Assembly (NCBI RefSeq): GCF_015140455.1
Contig: NZ_AP024094.1
Span: forward strand, 124,001 to 188,000
From: Jeongeupia sp. HS-3
Lineage (GTDB): Bacteria; Pseudomonadota; Gammaproteobacteria; Burkholderiales; Chitinibacteraceae
Reading direction: 5' to 3'
DNA: 64,000 nt
Within the stretch, counting starts at the first letter, position 1. Every line of letters begins with the position of its first letter. The position numbers and the translations under genes are program-made. Below, one piece after another: positions 11,246-18,166 of this stretch. The notes beneath the pieces are model-generated. The model did not search any database and had not been told where the DNA came from. It saw nothing but the letters and a program-made list of their open reading frames with translations.

Positions 11246-11304
11246 TGCTGCGTTGCGCTCGCTGGCCGTACTTGAACGTACTGTCTTCGCTCGCGCGCCT
11301 TGCC
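11246..11304. repeat. Dispersed intergenic repeat, copy 1 (STASERNAA-type)
   Basis: Shares about 50 of 60 positions with the copy at 14974-15037, including GTACTGTCTTCG and GCGCGCCTTGCC. Read on the minus strand it encodes the frequently mis-annotated peptide ARAKTVRSSTASERNAA. It lies in the spacer between the permease and the zinc dehydrogenase. It looks like a REP-like intergenic element, with a short GTAC-TTGAAC-GTAC core, and not like a gene. Confidence 0.7.
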
Positions 11305-11451
11305 TTCGGCGCCCGCTGACGCTCCTGAACCTGACCAATCCTCAACCGTGCAAACCGATGCCGGCGGCGAAAACCGCCCGGCAGGGGGCGCTGCACGCCC
11401 GAAATTCACCCCGGTTTTTAGTCTGCAAACCCGCTTTATACGGAGCGCATC

Positions 11452-12552
11452 ATGAGCAAATACCAGTATCACGAAGTCGACATGAACGCCGTTGTCTGCC
11501 ACGGCCCGAAGGATTACCGCTACCAGAAGGTGCGCCGCCCCAAGGCCGGCGCGCGCGAGCTGGTGATCAAGATCGACGCCTGCGGCATTTGCGCCAGCGA
11601 TTGCAAGTGCCATTCGGGCGCGGCGATGTTCTGGGGCAGCAACAGCACGGAGAGCTGGGTGAAGCCGCCGGTCGTGCCGGGGCATGAATTCTTCGGCACC
11701 GTGGTCGAGGTCGGCGACGGCGCCGACGACCATTTCGGCTTCAAGGTCGGCGAGCGCGTGATCGCCGAGCAGATCGTCCCGTGCGAGAAGTGCCGCTTCT
11801 GCAAGAGCGGTAAGTACTGGATGTGCGAGGTCCACAACATTTTCGGCTTCCAGCGCGAAGTCGCCGAGGGCGGCATGTCCGACTACATGCGCCTGCCGTC
11901 CAACGCCGTCGTCCACAGGATTCCGGACAGCGTGTCGCTTGAAGACGCGGCGATCATCGAGCCGCTGGCGTGTGCGGTGCACACGGTCAACCGCGGCGAT
12001 GTGCAGCTCGATGATGTGCTGGTCATCGCCGGTGCCGGCCCGATCGGGCTGATGATGGTGCAGGTCGCCAAACTGAAAACGCCGAAGAAGCTCGTCGTCA
12101 TCGATCTGGTGCGCGAGCGGCTCGATCTGGCGCTGCAATACGGCGCCGATGTGGTGATCGATCCATCGAAGGAAGACGCCAAGGCCATCGTCGATGCGCT
12201 GACCGACGGCTACGGCTGCGACGTGTATATCGAGGCGACCGGCGCGCCGATCGGCGTCAACCAGGGCCTGAACCTGATCCGCAAGCTCGGCCGTTTCGTC
12301 GAGTTCTCGGTGTTCGGCAAGGAAACCACCGTCGACTGGTCGATCATCGGCGACCGCAAGGAGCTGGACATCCGCGGCGCCCATCTGGGCCCGTACTGTT
12401 ACCCGATCGCGATCGACCTGCTCGACCGTGGCCTCGTGACGTCGGAAGGCATCGTCACCCACAAGTACACGCTGGAAGAGTGGGACACCGCGATCAAGGT
12501 CGCCGATTCGCTCGATTCGATCAAGGTGTTGCTGACGCCGAACGCTGCATAA
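11452..12552 (+). CDS. Zinc-dependent polyol dehydrogenase, erythritol/L-threitol dehydrogenase-like
   Basis: 366-residue medium-chain dehydrogenase. The catalytic-zinc region shows GICASDCKCHSG and PGHEFFG. The structural zinc lobe has four cysteines in PCEKCRFCKSGKYWMC. The Rossmann fold begins at GAGPIGLMMVQVAK. Blocks such as VCHGPKDYR, GAAMFWG, RKLGRFVEFSVFG, VDWSIIGDRKEL and GAHLGPYC closely resemble what I recall of the mycobacterial erythritol/L-threitol dehydrogenase EltD. It probably oxidises a tetritol or pentitol to a ketose with NAD+. It is encoded between importer and second kinase, consistent with polyol oxidation before phosphorylation. Exact substrate unknown. Confidence 0.85.
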   Translation: MSKYQYHEVDMNAVVCHGPKDYRYQKVRRPKAGARELVIKIDACGICASDCKCHSGAAMFWGSNSTESWVKPPVVPGHEFFGTVVEVGDGADDHFGFKVGERVIAEQIVPCEKCRFCKSGKYWMCEVHNIFGFQREVAEGGMSDYMRLPSNAVVHRIPDSVSLEDAAIIEPLACAVHTVNRGDVQLDDVLVIAGAGPIGLMMVQVAKLKTPKKLVVIDLVRERLDLALQYGADVVIDPSKEDAKAIVDALTDGYGCDVYIEATGAPIGVNQGLNLIRKLGRFVEFSVFGKETTVDWSIIGDRKELDIRGAHLGPYCYPIAIDLLDRGLVTSEGIVTHKYTLEEWDTAIKVADSLDSIKVLLTPNAA

Positions 12553-12572
12553 GCGCAACGGGCGTATCTGGA

Positions 12573-12596
12573 TGCGCCCGCCTGCGGGCGGGCGCA
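12573..12596 (+). other. Perfect 10-bp hairpin between dehydrogenase and second kinase
   Basis: TGCGCCCGCC, loop TGCG, GGCGGGCGCA. It sits 14 bp before the likely ATG of the second FGGY kinase and has no T-tract. It could stabilise upstream mRNA or limit translation of the kinase. Confidence 0.5.
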
Positions 12597-12610
12597 CTGC
12601 GAGGATGGAT

Positions 12611-14143
12611 ATGGTTTACGTGATCGGGGTCGATATCGGCACCCAAAGCACCAAGGCGCTGCTGGTCGATGCCGGCGGAACGATCGTCGCGCAGCACGCG
12701 CAGGCTTATCAGGTCGATACGCCCAGGCCGCTGTGGGCCGAACAATGGCCGCAGGTCTGGTTCGACGCGGTATGCGAATGCGTGCGGCAGGTGATGGCCA
12801 AGAGCGCCGTCGCACCGTCGAGTGTGCGCGCGGTCTGCGTCAGCAGCCTCTACGGCGGTTCGGGCATCCCGGTCGACGCCGACATGCAGCCGCTGCATCC
12901 GTGCCTGATCTGGATGGACCGGCGCGCCGGTGACGAGGTCGACCGGGTGAAGGCCGGGGCCGACCTCGAGCGGTTGTACGACATCACCGGCAACGGCGTC
13001 GACAGCTATTACGGCTACACCAAGATGCTGTGGCTCAAGCATCAGCGGCCCGAGGTCTGGGCGAAAACGCGCTACCTGCTGCCGCCGAACAGCTACGTGA
13101 ACTACCTGCTGACCGGCGAGGTCGCCGTCGACCACAGCTCGGCCGGCAATATCGGCGGCGTCTACGACATCAAGGCGCGGACGTGGTCGGACGAGGCAAT
13201 GAACATGCTCGGCATTCCGGCGGCGATGATGCCCGAGCGGCTGGTGCACAGCAGTGACGTGGTCGGCGGCCTGCTGCCGCACTGGGCCGACGCGCTCGGT
13301 CTTGCCGCCGGCACACCGGTGATCGCCGGCGGCGTCGATGCGGCGGTGGCGACGTTCGCCGCCGGCGTGGTCAAGGCCGGCGACCATGTGGCGATGATAG
13401 GCACCAGCATGTGCTGGGGTTATCTGAACAAGGACGTCGATGCGCGCCACGGGCTGATCAGCATGCCGCACGTCTACAACGGCGAGCGCGACAACTACAT
13501 CTTCGGCGGCGCGATCACCGCCGGTGCCTCGGTCAGCTGGTTCCGCGAGGAGTTCTGCCAGGCGGAGATCGCCGCCGGGCGCGAGCAGGGCGTCGATCCG
13601 CACGTACTGCTGGAGCAACGTGCGCAGGCGGTCCCGCCTGGGTCCGACGGCGTGCTGTTCCTGCCTTATCTGATGGGCGAGCGCAGCCCGGTCTGGGACG
13701 CGAAAGCCAGCGGCGCCTTTGTCGGCCTGTCGCTGTTCCACAGCCGCGCGCACCTGTACCGCGCGGTGCTCGAAGGCGTGAGCTTCGCGCTCAAACACAA
13801 TATGGAAGCCGGTGCCAAGGGCGCCGAGCGGTTGGACGAGCTCCTCATCGTCGTCGGCGGTGCCGCGCATTCGGACTTGTGGATGCAGATCATCGCCGAC
13901 ATCACCGGCTACCCGGTCTACACCATCGTCGAGGAGGTCGAGGCCGCGCTGGGTGCAGCGCTGCTCGCGGCGGTCGGCACCGGCGTGGTCAGCGCGGCGG
14001 ACGCCGAGCGCGGCTGGGTCACGCTGGCCGAGCGCGCCCGGCCCGAACCGCAGGCGTGGGCGCGCTACCAGAAGCTGTTCGGCCTTTACTGCGAGCTGTA
14101 CCCGAGCCTGAAACCGGTGATGCACGGCCTGGCTGCGGTCTGA
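12611..14143 (+). CDS. FGGY-family carbohydrate kinase (second, divergent type)
   Basis: 510-residue FGGY kinase. Motifs are GVDIGTQSTKALLVD at the N-terminus, SSLYGGSGIPVD (in place of the xylulokinase SGQMHG), WMDRRA, the catalytic-Asp region AGGVDAAVATFAAG, GTSMCWG, FLPYLMGERSPVWD and the VVGGAAHSDLWMQIIAD helix. ATG 12611 has GAGG spaced 6 nt; ATG 12605 lies too close to that site. It probably phosphorylates a ketose or polyol produced by the upstream dehydrogenase. It is distinct from XylB-type enzymes, so the substrate (erythrulose, L-xylulose, ribulose or a polyol) is open. Confidence 0.82.
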   Translation: MVYVIGVDIGTQSTKALLVDAGGTIVAQHAQAYQVDTPRPLWAEQWPQVWFDAVCECVRQVMAKSAVAPSSVRAVCVSSLYGGSGIPVDADMQPLHPCLIWMDRRAGDEVDRVKAGADLERLYDITGNGVDSYYGYTKMLWLKHQRPEVWAKTRYLLPPNSYVNYLLTGEVAVDHSSAGNIGGVYDIKARTWSDEAMNMLGIPAAMMPERLVHSSDVVGGLLPHWADALGLAAGTPVIAGGVDAAVATFAAGVVKAGDHVAMIGTSMCWGYLNKDVDARHGLISMPHVYNGERDNYIFGGAITAGASVSWFREEFCQAEIAAGREQGVDPHVLLEQRAQAVPPGSDGVLFLPYLMGERSPVWDAKASGAFVGLSLFHSRAHLYRAVLEGVSFALKHNMEAGAKGAERLDELLIVVGGAAHSDLWMQIIADITGYPVYTIVEEVEAALGAALLAAVGTGVVSAADAERGWVTLAERARPEPQAWARYQKLFGLYCELYPSLKPVMHGLAAV

Positions 14144-14157
14144 TTTCCTTCCTCTTG

Positions 14158-14198
14158 GCGCCGGCCGGGTACTGACACCCGGTCCGGCCGCCTTTTTT
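14158..14198 (+). terminator. Rho-independent terminator between kinase and SDR genes
   Basis: GCCGGCCGGGT (14160-14170), loop ACTGAC, ACCCGGTCCGGC (14177-14188), then CGCC and TTTTTT (14193-14198). It lies 15 bp after the kinase stop and 14 bp before the SDR start. The SDR is therefore either read through at a reduced level or driven separately. Confidence 0.75.
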
Positions 14199-14211
14199 GC
14201 GGATTACTTTT

Positions 14212-14955
14212 ATGTCCCTATCCTTGTTCAACGATCTGGCCGGCAAGACCTTTCTGGTGACCGGCGCCGCCAGCGGTATCGGTCTGGTCACCGCGCAGCG
14301 CCTTGCCGCCGCCGGCGCGCATGTCGTCGCCGGTGTACGCAGCGCGGCCGATGCCGAACGGCTGCGCCGCGACGAAGGCTTCGAGTCGCTGCTGCTCGAT
14401 GTCGGCGATCTGGTGTCGATCAGCTCGGCGCTGAACGATTTCCGCGCGCTCGACGGTCTCGTCAATTGCGCCGGTATTGCCTCGCTCGAATCCAGTCTGG
14501 ATCTCGATCCGGCCGAGTTCGACCGGGTGATGGCGGTCAACGCGCGCGGCGCGGCGCTGGTCGCCAAGCACGTTGCCGGTGCGATGGTCGCCGCCGGCAA
14601 GCGCGGCGCCATCGTCAATGTATCGAGCCAAGCGGCACTGATCGCGCTGACCGATCACCTGAGCTACTGCGCATCGAAGGCGGCGCTGGACGCGATCACG
14701 CGGGTGATGGCGCTCGAACTCGGCCCGCACGGCATCCGCGTCAACAGCGTCAACCCGACCGTGACGCTGACGCCGATGGCGGTCGCCGCGTGGAGCGATC
14801 CGGCCAAGCGCGATCCGGCGCTGGCGGCGATCCCGCTAGGCCGCTTTGCCGAGCCGGTCGAGGTCGCCGACCCGGTGCTGTTTCTGCTCAGCGATGCCGC
14901 GGCGATGATTACCGGGGTGAGCTTGCCCGTCGACGGCGGTTACACCTGCCGCTGA
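14212..14955 (+). CDS. SDR-family L-xylulose reductase / xylitol dehydrogenase-like protein
   Basis: 247-residue short-chain dehydrogenase. Cofactor loop TGAASGIG near residues 18-25, NCAG, catalytic Ser in IVNVSSQ, Tyr/Lys in SYCASK, and family C-terminus PVDGGYTC. The blocks MALELGPHGIRVNSVNPTV, WSDPAKRD and IPLGRFAEPVEV strongly resemble mammalian and bacterial dicarbonyl/L-xylulose reductases. That suggests interconversion of xylitol and L-xylulose or a similar ketose/polyol pair. ATG 14212 has only a weak purine stretch upstream. A terminator sits immediately before the gene, making it the least tightly coupled member of the cluster. Confidence 0.82.
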   Translation: MSLSLFNDLAGKTFLVTGAASGIGLVTAQRLAAAGAHVVAGVRSAADAERLRRDEGFESLLLDVGDLVSISSALNDFRALDGLVNCAGIASLESSLDLDPAEFDRVMAVNARGAALVAKHVAGAMVAAGKRGAIVNVSSQAALIALTDHLSYCASKAALDAITRVMALELGPHGIRVNSVNPTVTLTPMAVAAWSDPAKRDPALAAIPLGRFAEPVEVADPVLFLLSDAAAMITGVSLPVDGGYTCR

Positions 14956-14963
14956 GGGCGACC

Positions 14964-15061
14964 GGCAAAACCCTGCTGGCCGCGTTGCGCTCACTCGCCG
15001 TACTCTGACGTACTGTCTTCGTTTCGCGCGCCTTGCCAGCACCGCTACGCTGGGTTTTGCC
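14964..15061. repeat. Dispersed intergenic repeat, copy 2, framed by an inverted repeat
   Basis: The core 14974-15037 matches the copy at 11246-11304. It is enclosed by GGCAAAACCC (14964-14973) and its exact complement GGGTTTTGCC (15052-15061), with TGCTGGC/GCCAGCA just inside. The whole can fold into a long hairpin between the convergent SDR and LysR genes and may act as a transcriptional barrier or a mobile REP-like unit. Confidence 0.7.
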
Positions 15062-15083
15062 AGCCGCCTTCGCGCCTTCGGTT

Positions 15084-15998
15084 TCAATGCCGGCCTGAGC
15101 CTTCCTGCCATTGGGGGTCGGCGGCGAACCATTCGACCAGGAAGTCGAGCAGGGTGCGCAGGGCCGGCGGCATTTGCCGGCGCGAGGTGAACACGCCGTA
15201 AATACCCAGATCCTGCGGGCGGTAGTCGGGCAGTACCGGCAGGAGCTGGCCGCTGGCCAGCATCGGCGCCACCGCGTACGCCGGTTGCATGGTGATGCCG
15301 GCGCCTTCGATCGCGGCCGACAGCAGCACATTGGATTCGTTGGCGCTGAGGTTGCTGCTCACCGGCACGGCGTAGCGCTCGTCCCCGCGTGCGAACTGCC
15401 ACAGGCTTTTGCCGAAGTAGGAGTAGGTCAGGCAGTTGTGCGCCGCCAGATCGTCGATTCGCGCCGGTGTGCCGCGTGCGGCCAGATAGGCGGGTGCCGC
15501 GCACAGCAGCGAGGCGCAGGTCGCCAGTGGCCGGGCGATCAAATTGGGGTCGAGTTCGTTGGTGATGCGGATCGCCAGATCGATGCGCTCGTCGACCAGA
15601 TGCACCGCGCGGTTGCTGATCTGCAGGTCGATGCGGACTTGCGGATACCGTTGCAGATAACGGGTGACCGCGGCGGCCAGCGTGGCCTGCCCGAGCGACT
15701 GGGCGCAGGAAATGCGCAGCAGCCCGCGCGGCGCATCGCCATCGTGCGCGGCGGCGTCGGGCATCTGCGCGGCAATGTCGAGCAGCTGCCGGCTGCGCTG
15801 CAGCGTCAGCTCGCCGGCGTCGGTCAGGCCGAGCTTGCGCGTGGTCCGGTGGATCAGCCGCACGCCGGCCCAGTCTTCCATCTGCGCCAGATAGCGGCTG
15901 ATCATCGCCCGCGACATGCCCAGCGCATCGGCTGCGGCGATCATGCTGCCCCGGTCGGCGATGGCGACAAAAACCTGCGCGGCGGTCACGCGATCCAT
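15084..15998 (-). CDS. LysR-family transcriptional regulator
   Basis: 304-residue LysR regulator. The N-terminal winged helix-turn-helix (residues 1-60) includes VFVAIADRGSMIAAADALGMSRAMISRYLAQME. The rest is a LysR_substrate effector domain of the kind common in one-of-many paralogues (LLRISCAQSLGQATLAAAV, VDLQISNRAVHLVDERIDLAIRI-like pattern). ATG 15998 gives MDRVTAAQVF; the upstream in-frame extension overlaps the divergent gene and is rejected. It is divergent from the exported MBL-fold gene with a 103-bp shared promoter region, so that gene is the likely target. Confidence 0.88.
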   Translation of the reverse strand: MDRVTAAQVFVAIADRGSMIAAADALGMSRAMISRYLAQMEDWAGVRLIHRTTRKLGLTDAGELTLQRSRQLLDIAAQMPDAAAHDGDAPRGLLRISCAQSLGQATLAAAVTRYLQRYPQVRIDLQISNRAVHLVDERIDLAIRITNELDPNLIARPLATCASLLCAAPAYLAARGTPARIDDLAAHNCLTYSYFGKSLWQFARGDERYAVPVSSNLSANESNVLLSAAIEGAGITMQPAYAVAPMLASGQLLPVLPDYRPQDLGIYGVFTSRRQMPPALRTLLDFLVEWFAADPQWQEGSGRH

Positions 15999-16101
15999 GA
16001 TTGGCTCGATTTGTGCAATGAATCGTTGCAGTTTATCCGGTATTTGAATCGATTCGAGCAACCTATGATGGGGCAACTCCATACATTCAAGGCCAAGCAT
16101 C

Positions 16102-16983
16102 ATGTTCAAATCCGTCACCGTTTTCGCCGCCCTCGCCACCGCCGGGCTGATGTCGGGCGCGCTCGCCGCGACGCCGGCGCTGCAGCTCGATGTGTACAAC
16201 CCGGGCAGCAAGAGCATTTTCCCGGTGTCGTCCGAGCTTGTGAGCGGCAAGAAGGACGCCGTGCTGATCGATGCGCAGTTCCAGCGCAACGATGCCGAGG
16301 CACTGGTGCAGAAAATCCGCGCCAGTGGCAAGAAGCTGACCACGGTCTACATCAGCCACAGCGACCCGGATTTCTACTTCGGCCTCGACGTGATCAAGGC
16401 CGCGTTCCCGGATGCGAAAATCGTCGCCACGCCGCAGACCGTGGCCAAAATCAAGGCATCGATGGACGGCAAGCTCGCGTACTGGAGCCCGATTCTCAAG
16501 GACAACGCACCCAAGTCGCTGGTGCTGCCGGAGCCGCTGAAGGGCAACACGATCACGCTGGAAGGCAAGCAGATCAAGGTGGTCGGCCTGGATGGCGCCA
16601 GCCCGGATCACACCTTCGTGTGGATTCCGGCGATCAAAACCGTCGCCGGCGGGGTGGTGGTGTTCGGCAATATGAATGTCTGGGTTGCCGATACCCAGAC
16701 GCCGGCGTCGCGGCAGAACTGGTACCAGACGCTGAGCCGCATCGAGGCACTGAAACCCAAGACCGTGGTACCGGGGCATTTTGCCGCCGATGCACCGCAC
16801 ACCGTTGCATCGGTGAAGTTCACCCGCGATTACCTGAAGGCCTTCGAGCTGGAGGCCGCGAAGGCCAAGGATGCCAATGCGCTGATCGCGGCGATGGTGC
16901 AGCGCTACCCGCAACTGGGGCGGGATGCGACCCTGGAAATGAGCGCCAAGGTGATCAAGGGCGAAATGAAGTGGCCGCAATAA
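16102..16983 (+). CDS. Exported metallo-beta-lactamase-fold hydrolase with altered metal motif
   Basis: 293-residue protein with a signal peptide ending at ALAA near residue 23. The MBL-fold core shows VLIDAQF, the HxHxDH position reading HSDPDFYFG, GASPDHTFVWIP, VVFGNMNVWVAD and the late PGHFAADAP histidine. The second and last histidines of the canonical HxHxDH are Asp and Phe here, so dinuclear zinc binding may be changed or lost. This variant occurs in a periplasmic MBL subfamily of uncertain function. Divergent LysR gene upstream; bidirectional terminator downstream. Confidence 0.82.
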   Translation: MFKSVTVFAALATAGLMSGALAATPALQLDVYNPGSKSIFPVSSELVSGKKDAVLIDAQFQRNDAEALVQKIRASGKKLTTVYISHSDPDFYFGLDVIKAAFPDAKIVATPQTVAKIKASMDGKLAYWSPILKDNAPKSLVLPEPLKGNTITLEGKQIKVVGLDGASPDHTFVWIPAIKTVAGGVVVFGNMNVWVADTQTPASRQNWYQTLSRIEALKPKTVVPGHFAADAPHTVASVKFTRDYLKAFELEAAKAKDANALIAAMVQRYPQLGRDATLEMSAKVIKGEMKWPQ

Positions 16984-17030
16984 ACCAATAAACCGAGTCG
17001 CCGGCGGGCGCGGGCGCCGGAAAAAAAGAA

Positions 17031-17057
17031 GGGCAGGCTTTGGCGCCTGCCCTTTTT
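17031..17057 (+). terminator. Bidirectional Rho-independent terminator
   Basis: GGGCAGGC (17031-17038), 6-nt loop, GCCTGCCC (17045-17052), then TTTTT. An A-rich run at 17021-17030 gives a U-tract on the minus strand as well. It separates the convergent MBL-fold and mutY genes. Confidence 0.9.
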
Positions 17058-17131
17058 AACAATACTGCGTCTAAGAGATCCTGCACGCACTATGCCAGCC
17101 GCGGATGACCGGAATATGTCAGCCTCGCCGC

Positions 17132-18166
17132 TCAGGCCGCCAGCAGGCGGCGCAATGGTGTCGGGATGCCGGCGGCGAGCGCTTCGGCGCGGCTGAACCA
17201 GCGCAGGCCATCGTTGTCCGCCAGTGCGGTCGCAGCGGCCAGCGTCGCCGGTTGCGGGGTGATCGTCAGCCTGAAATGGGTGAAGACATGGACGAAATCG
17301 GCCAGCGCCGGTTCCAGCTCGATCGCGAGTTGCAGCCGGTCGCGGCAATGCGCGACCGCATCCAGCGTGGTCGCGGTTTCGGGCAGGCTCCACAAGCCGC
17401 CCCAGATGCCGGTTGGCGGGCGGCGTTCCAGCAACAGCCGGCCGGCGTCGTCGCGGATCAGCAGCATCACCGTGCGGCGCTCGGGTACGGCTTTTTTCGG
17501 CTTCGGTGTCGGCAGCTCGGTCTGCCGGCCGGTGATCCGGGCGACGCAGTCGCTTGATACCGGACAAGCCAGGCACGCCGGTTTCTTCGGCGTACAGACG
17601 GTGGCACCCAGATCCATCTGTGCCTGCGTGTACGCCGGCATGTCGTGGCCGTTGGCGGGCAACAGACTCTCGGCCAGCGTCCACAGGCGGTTTTCGATCG
17701 CCTTTTGCCCCGGAAAACCGGCTATGCCGGCCCAGCGCGTCAGCACCCGTTTGACGTTGCCGTCGAGAATGGCCGAGCGGGTGTCGAACGAGAACGCGGC
17801 GATGGCCGCCGCGGTCGAACGGCCCACGCCGGGCAGCGTTTCGATCTCGGCCGGTGTGCGCGGGAACTCGCCACCAAAGTCGTTCATTACCGCCTGCGCC
17901 GCCTTGTGCAGATTGCGCGCGCGGCTGTAATAGCCGAGGCCGCTCCACAGCGCCAGCACGTCGTCGAGTGGCGCGGCGGCAAGGCTGGCGATATCGGGGA
18001 AACGCAGCAGGAAACGCTGGTAATAATCGATGACCGTGGCCACCTGCGTTTGCTGCAACATGATTTCCGACAACCACACGCGGTAGGCGTCGGCCACCTG
18101 CCAGGGCAGATCGTGCCGGCCGTGCGTGCCTTGCCACGCGATCAGCCGGGTGGAGAAATCGCTCAT
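17132..18166 (-). CDS. mutY: A/G-specific adenine glycosylase MutY
   Basis: 344-residue DNA repair enzyme removing adenine mispaired with 8-oxoguanine. The HhH-GPD domain (about 1-220) has the catalytic Glu in LSEIMLQQTQVATVI, the hairpin LPGVGRSTAAAIAAF and catalytic Asp in ILDGNVKRVL. The 4Fe-4S cluster cysteines follow the family spacing C-x6-C-x2-C-x5-C in CTPKKPACLACPVSSDC. The C-terminal 110 residues are the NUDIX-like recognition domain (RPPTGIWGGLWSLPE). The start overlaps the AsmA stop by 4 bp, a common AsmA-mutY pairing. Confidence 0.96.
   Translation of the reverse strand: MSDFSTRLIAWQGTHGRHDLPWQVADAYRVWLSEIMLQQTQVATVIDYYQRFLLRFPDIASLAAAPLDDVLALWSGLGYYSRARNLHKAAQAVMNDFGGEFPRTPAEIETLPGVGRSTAAAIAAFSFDTRSAILDGNVKRVLTRWAGIAGFPGQKAIENRLWTLAESLLPANGHDMPAYTQAQMDLGATVCTPKKPACLACPVSSDCVARITGRQTELPTPKPKKAVPERRTVMLLIRDDAGRLLLERRPPTGIWGGLWSLPETATTLDAVAHCRDRLQLAIELEPALADFVHVFTHFRLTITPQPATLAAATALADNDGLRWFSRAEALAAGIPTPLRRLLAA

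Noticed and set aside
14197-14211. TTG start for the SDR gene
   Set aside because: It lies in the T-tract of the terminator; ATG 14212 fits the family N-terminus.
15111-16991. 626-codon plus-strand ORF
   Set aside because: Covers the LysR gene antisense and the MBL gene out of frame; no recognisable domain.
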